Source: Tissierellia bacterium
Lineage (GTDB): Bacteria > Bacillota > Clostridia > Tissierellales > Peptoniphilaceae
Assembly: GCA_030537765.1 (NCBI GenBank)
Contig: JAUNVH010000003.1
Coordinates: 1 to 64,000, forward strand
Reading direction: 5' to 3'
DNA: 64,000 nt
Positions 63,456-64,000 of the stretch are shown piece after piece. Position 1 is the stretch's first letter; every line of letters begins with the position of its first letter. The notes under the pieces were generated by a model. It ran no database searches. It was given only the letters and a program-made list of their open reading frames with translations, and was not told where the DNA came from. The translations under genes were made by a program, and so were the position numbers.

Positions 63456-63797
63456 TTACAGTCCAGGTATATTTAAGCCTCCGGTCAATTTTGACATGCC
63501 TTCGTTCTGTTTTTTGTCAGCTTCTTGCATAGCTTGATTAATGCAAACGACAATTAAATCTTCAAGCATCTCAATATCTTCCGGATCTACAATAGATTCA
63601 TCAAGTTCTATTTTAAGTAATTCTTTTTTCCCGTTGACTACGGCCTTAATAGCTCCACCACCAGCCGTGGCTTCAATTTCTTGACTATCAAGTTCTTCTT
63701 GCATTTGCTCCATTTGCCTTTGTAATTTTTGCATTTGTTTCATCATATTGTTCATATTTTTTCCGCCCGGTCCGCCGGGAAATCTTCCTCTACCCAT
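63456..63797 (-). CDS. ybaB: YbaB/EbfC family nucleoid-associated protein
   Basis: A 113-residue DNA-binding protein. N-terminal Gly/Pro-rich stretch (MGRGRFPGGPGGKN), a Met/Gln-rich helix (NNMMKQMQKLQRQMEQMQEEL at 15-35), then the core with IEATAGGGAIKAVVNGKKELL. Conserved between dnaX and recR in most bacteria. AGGAGG overlaps the dnaX stop codon and stands 6-7 bases before the ATG. Confidence 0.95.
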   Translation of the reverse strand: MGRGRFPGGPGGKNMNNMMKQMQKLQRQMEQMQEELDSQEIEATAGGGAIKAVVNGKKELLKIELDESIVDPEDIEMLEDLIVVCINQAMQEADKKQNEGMSKLTGGLNIPGL

Positions 63798-63807
63798 TTT
63801 ATTCCTC

Positions 63808-64000
63808 CTAAATTATTTCAATATTATCTGCATTATCTTTACCAAATACGTTTAATACATTGTCGATAGCATCATCTATATTAATTTCGTCAATAATTAT
63901 GACTCTAATATCAATATCTCTTTTATACATATCCTTTAAAGCTGTTTTTAAACCATTTATATTATTCGCGCTTTCAATTGCAGTCTTATGAAATTTATAT
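63808..64000 (-). CDS. dnaX: DNA polymerase III subunits gamma/tau (3' end, runs off the window)
   Basis: Only the last 64 codons are present, ending with a TAG that overlaps the ybaB ribosome-binding site. The tail reads KFHKTAIESANNINGLKTAL, then a beta-strand stretch (IDIRVIIID) and an acidic end (VLNVFGKDNADNIEII). This matches the small C-terminal domain of Clostridial DnaX by pattern and by position ahead of ybaB-recR. The ATPase part is outside the window, so the call relies on context. Confidence 0.82.
   Translation of the reverse strand, partial: YKFHKTAIESANNINGLKTALKDMYKRDIDIRVIIIDEINIDDAIDNVLNVFGKDNADNIEII

Noticed and set aside
1-64000. CRISPR arrays, tRNA or rRNA genes, prophage or transposon
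   Set aside because: No spaced direct repeats, no tRNA-like or rRNA sequence, and no integrase, transposase or phage structural motif was seen by reading; a tRNA or covariance-model scan could confirm this.

Overview
The window is an AT-rich, gene-dense bacterial chromosome segment, read almost entirely on the minus strand. It carries mostly core genes. The content points to an anaerobic Gram-positive of the Bacillota (Clostridia/Tissierellia type): a complete Rnf complex, a T-box in front of valS, an L21 leader, an L27 with a cleavable N-terminal extension next to its Prp protease, the Gx transporter/NusG-II/Maf/RadC/Mre cluster, and a LexA box of the Gram-positive type. Genus-level assignment is inference. 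TGA is used as an ordinary stop. I see no rRNA, tRNA, CRISPR array, insertion sequence or prophage.

Layout. 1-571: 5' part of a GspE/PilB-type ATPase. 0.6-3.5 kb: hpt, sirtuin, methyltransferase and Hsp33. 3.5-4.1 kb: a plus-strand DUF4364 gene. 4.1-8.3 kb: T-box-controlled valS-folC. 8.3-14.1 kb: ComEA-like protein, glycogen phosphorylase, SAH/MTA deaminase, trpS, pgsA. 14.1-19.6 kb: rplU-prp-rpmA, a terminator, then obgE-yhbY-nadD-yqeK-LCP-rsfS-ridA. 19.6-30.2 kb: a roughly 10.6-kb unit running NusG-II, Gx, maf, radC, mreC, mreD, PBP2, two radical-SAM-linked genes and RNase E/G. 30.3-35.5 kb: rnfCDGEAB. 35.6-41.7 kb: SRAP, polA, coaE, lytic transglycosylase, peptide-binding lipoprotein. 41.8-42.7 kb: L,D-transpeptidase. 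42.7-47.6 kb: uvrB-uvrA behind a putative LexA box. 47.6-51.6 kb: ftsE-ftsX-envC-ctp. 51.7-52.9 kb: a plus-strand CofE-like ligase. 52.9-57 kb: apbE, an unknown membrane protein and an ABC exporter. 57-58 kb: plus-strand degV. 58-59 kb: BofA, and a DUF2975/HTH pair. 59.1-64 kb: dnaX (3' end)-ybaB-recR, a terminator, hutI, ftsH, cobO.

Functional links. The Rnf complex (ferredoxin:NAD+ oxidoreductase, ion pumping) depends on covalent FMN, and an ApbE flavin transferase lies 20 kb away. PBP2, MreC/D, LCP, FtsEX/EnvC, SLT and the L,D-transpeptidase form a strong cell-envelope component. UvrAB, PolA, SRAP, RecR and RadC give a DNA-repair component.

Regulation visible in the sequence: an extended -10 element (TGATATAAT) recurs in front of unrelated genes; two good sigma-A promoters have a -35 box that includes the stop codon of the gene before; and three intrinsic terminators lie inside apparently continuous runs, right before the ribosome-binding sites of obgE, hutI and the ComEA-like gene. 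The least explained parts are the CofE-like ligase, the apbE/ABC operon with its unknown membrane protein, the truncated RNase E/G and the charged tail on RnfB. I found no convincing wholly new multi-gene system.
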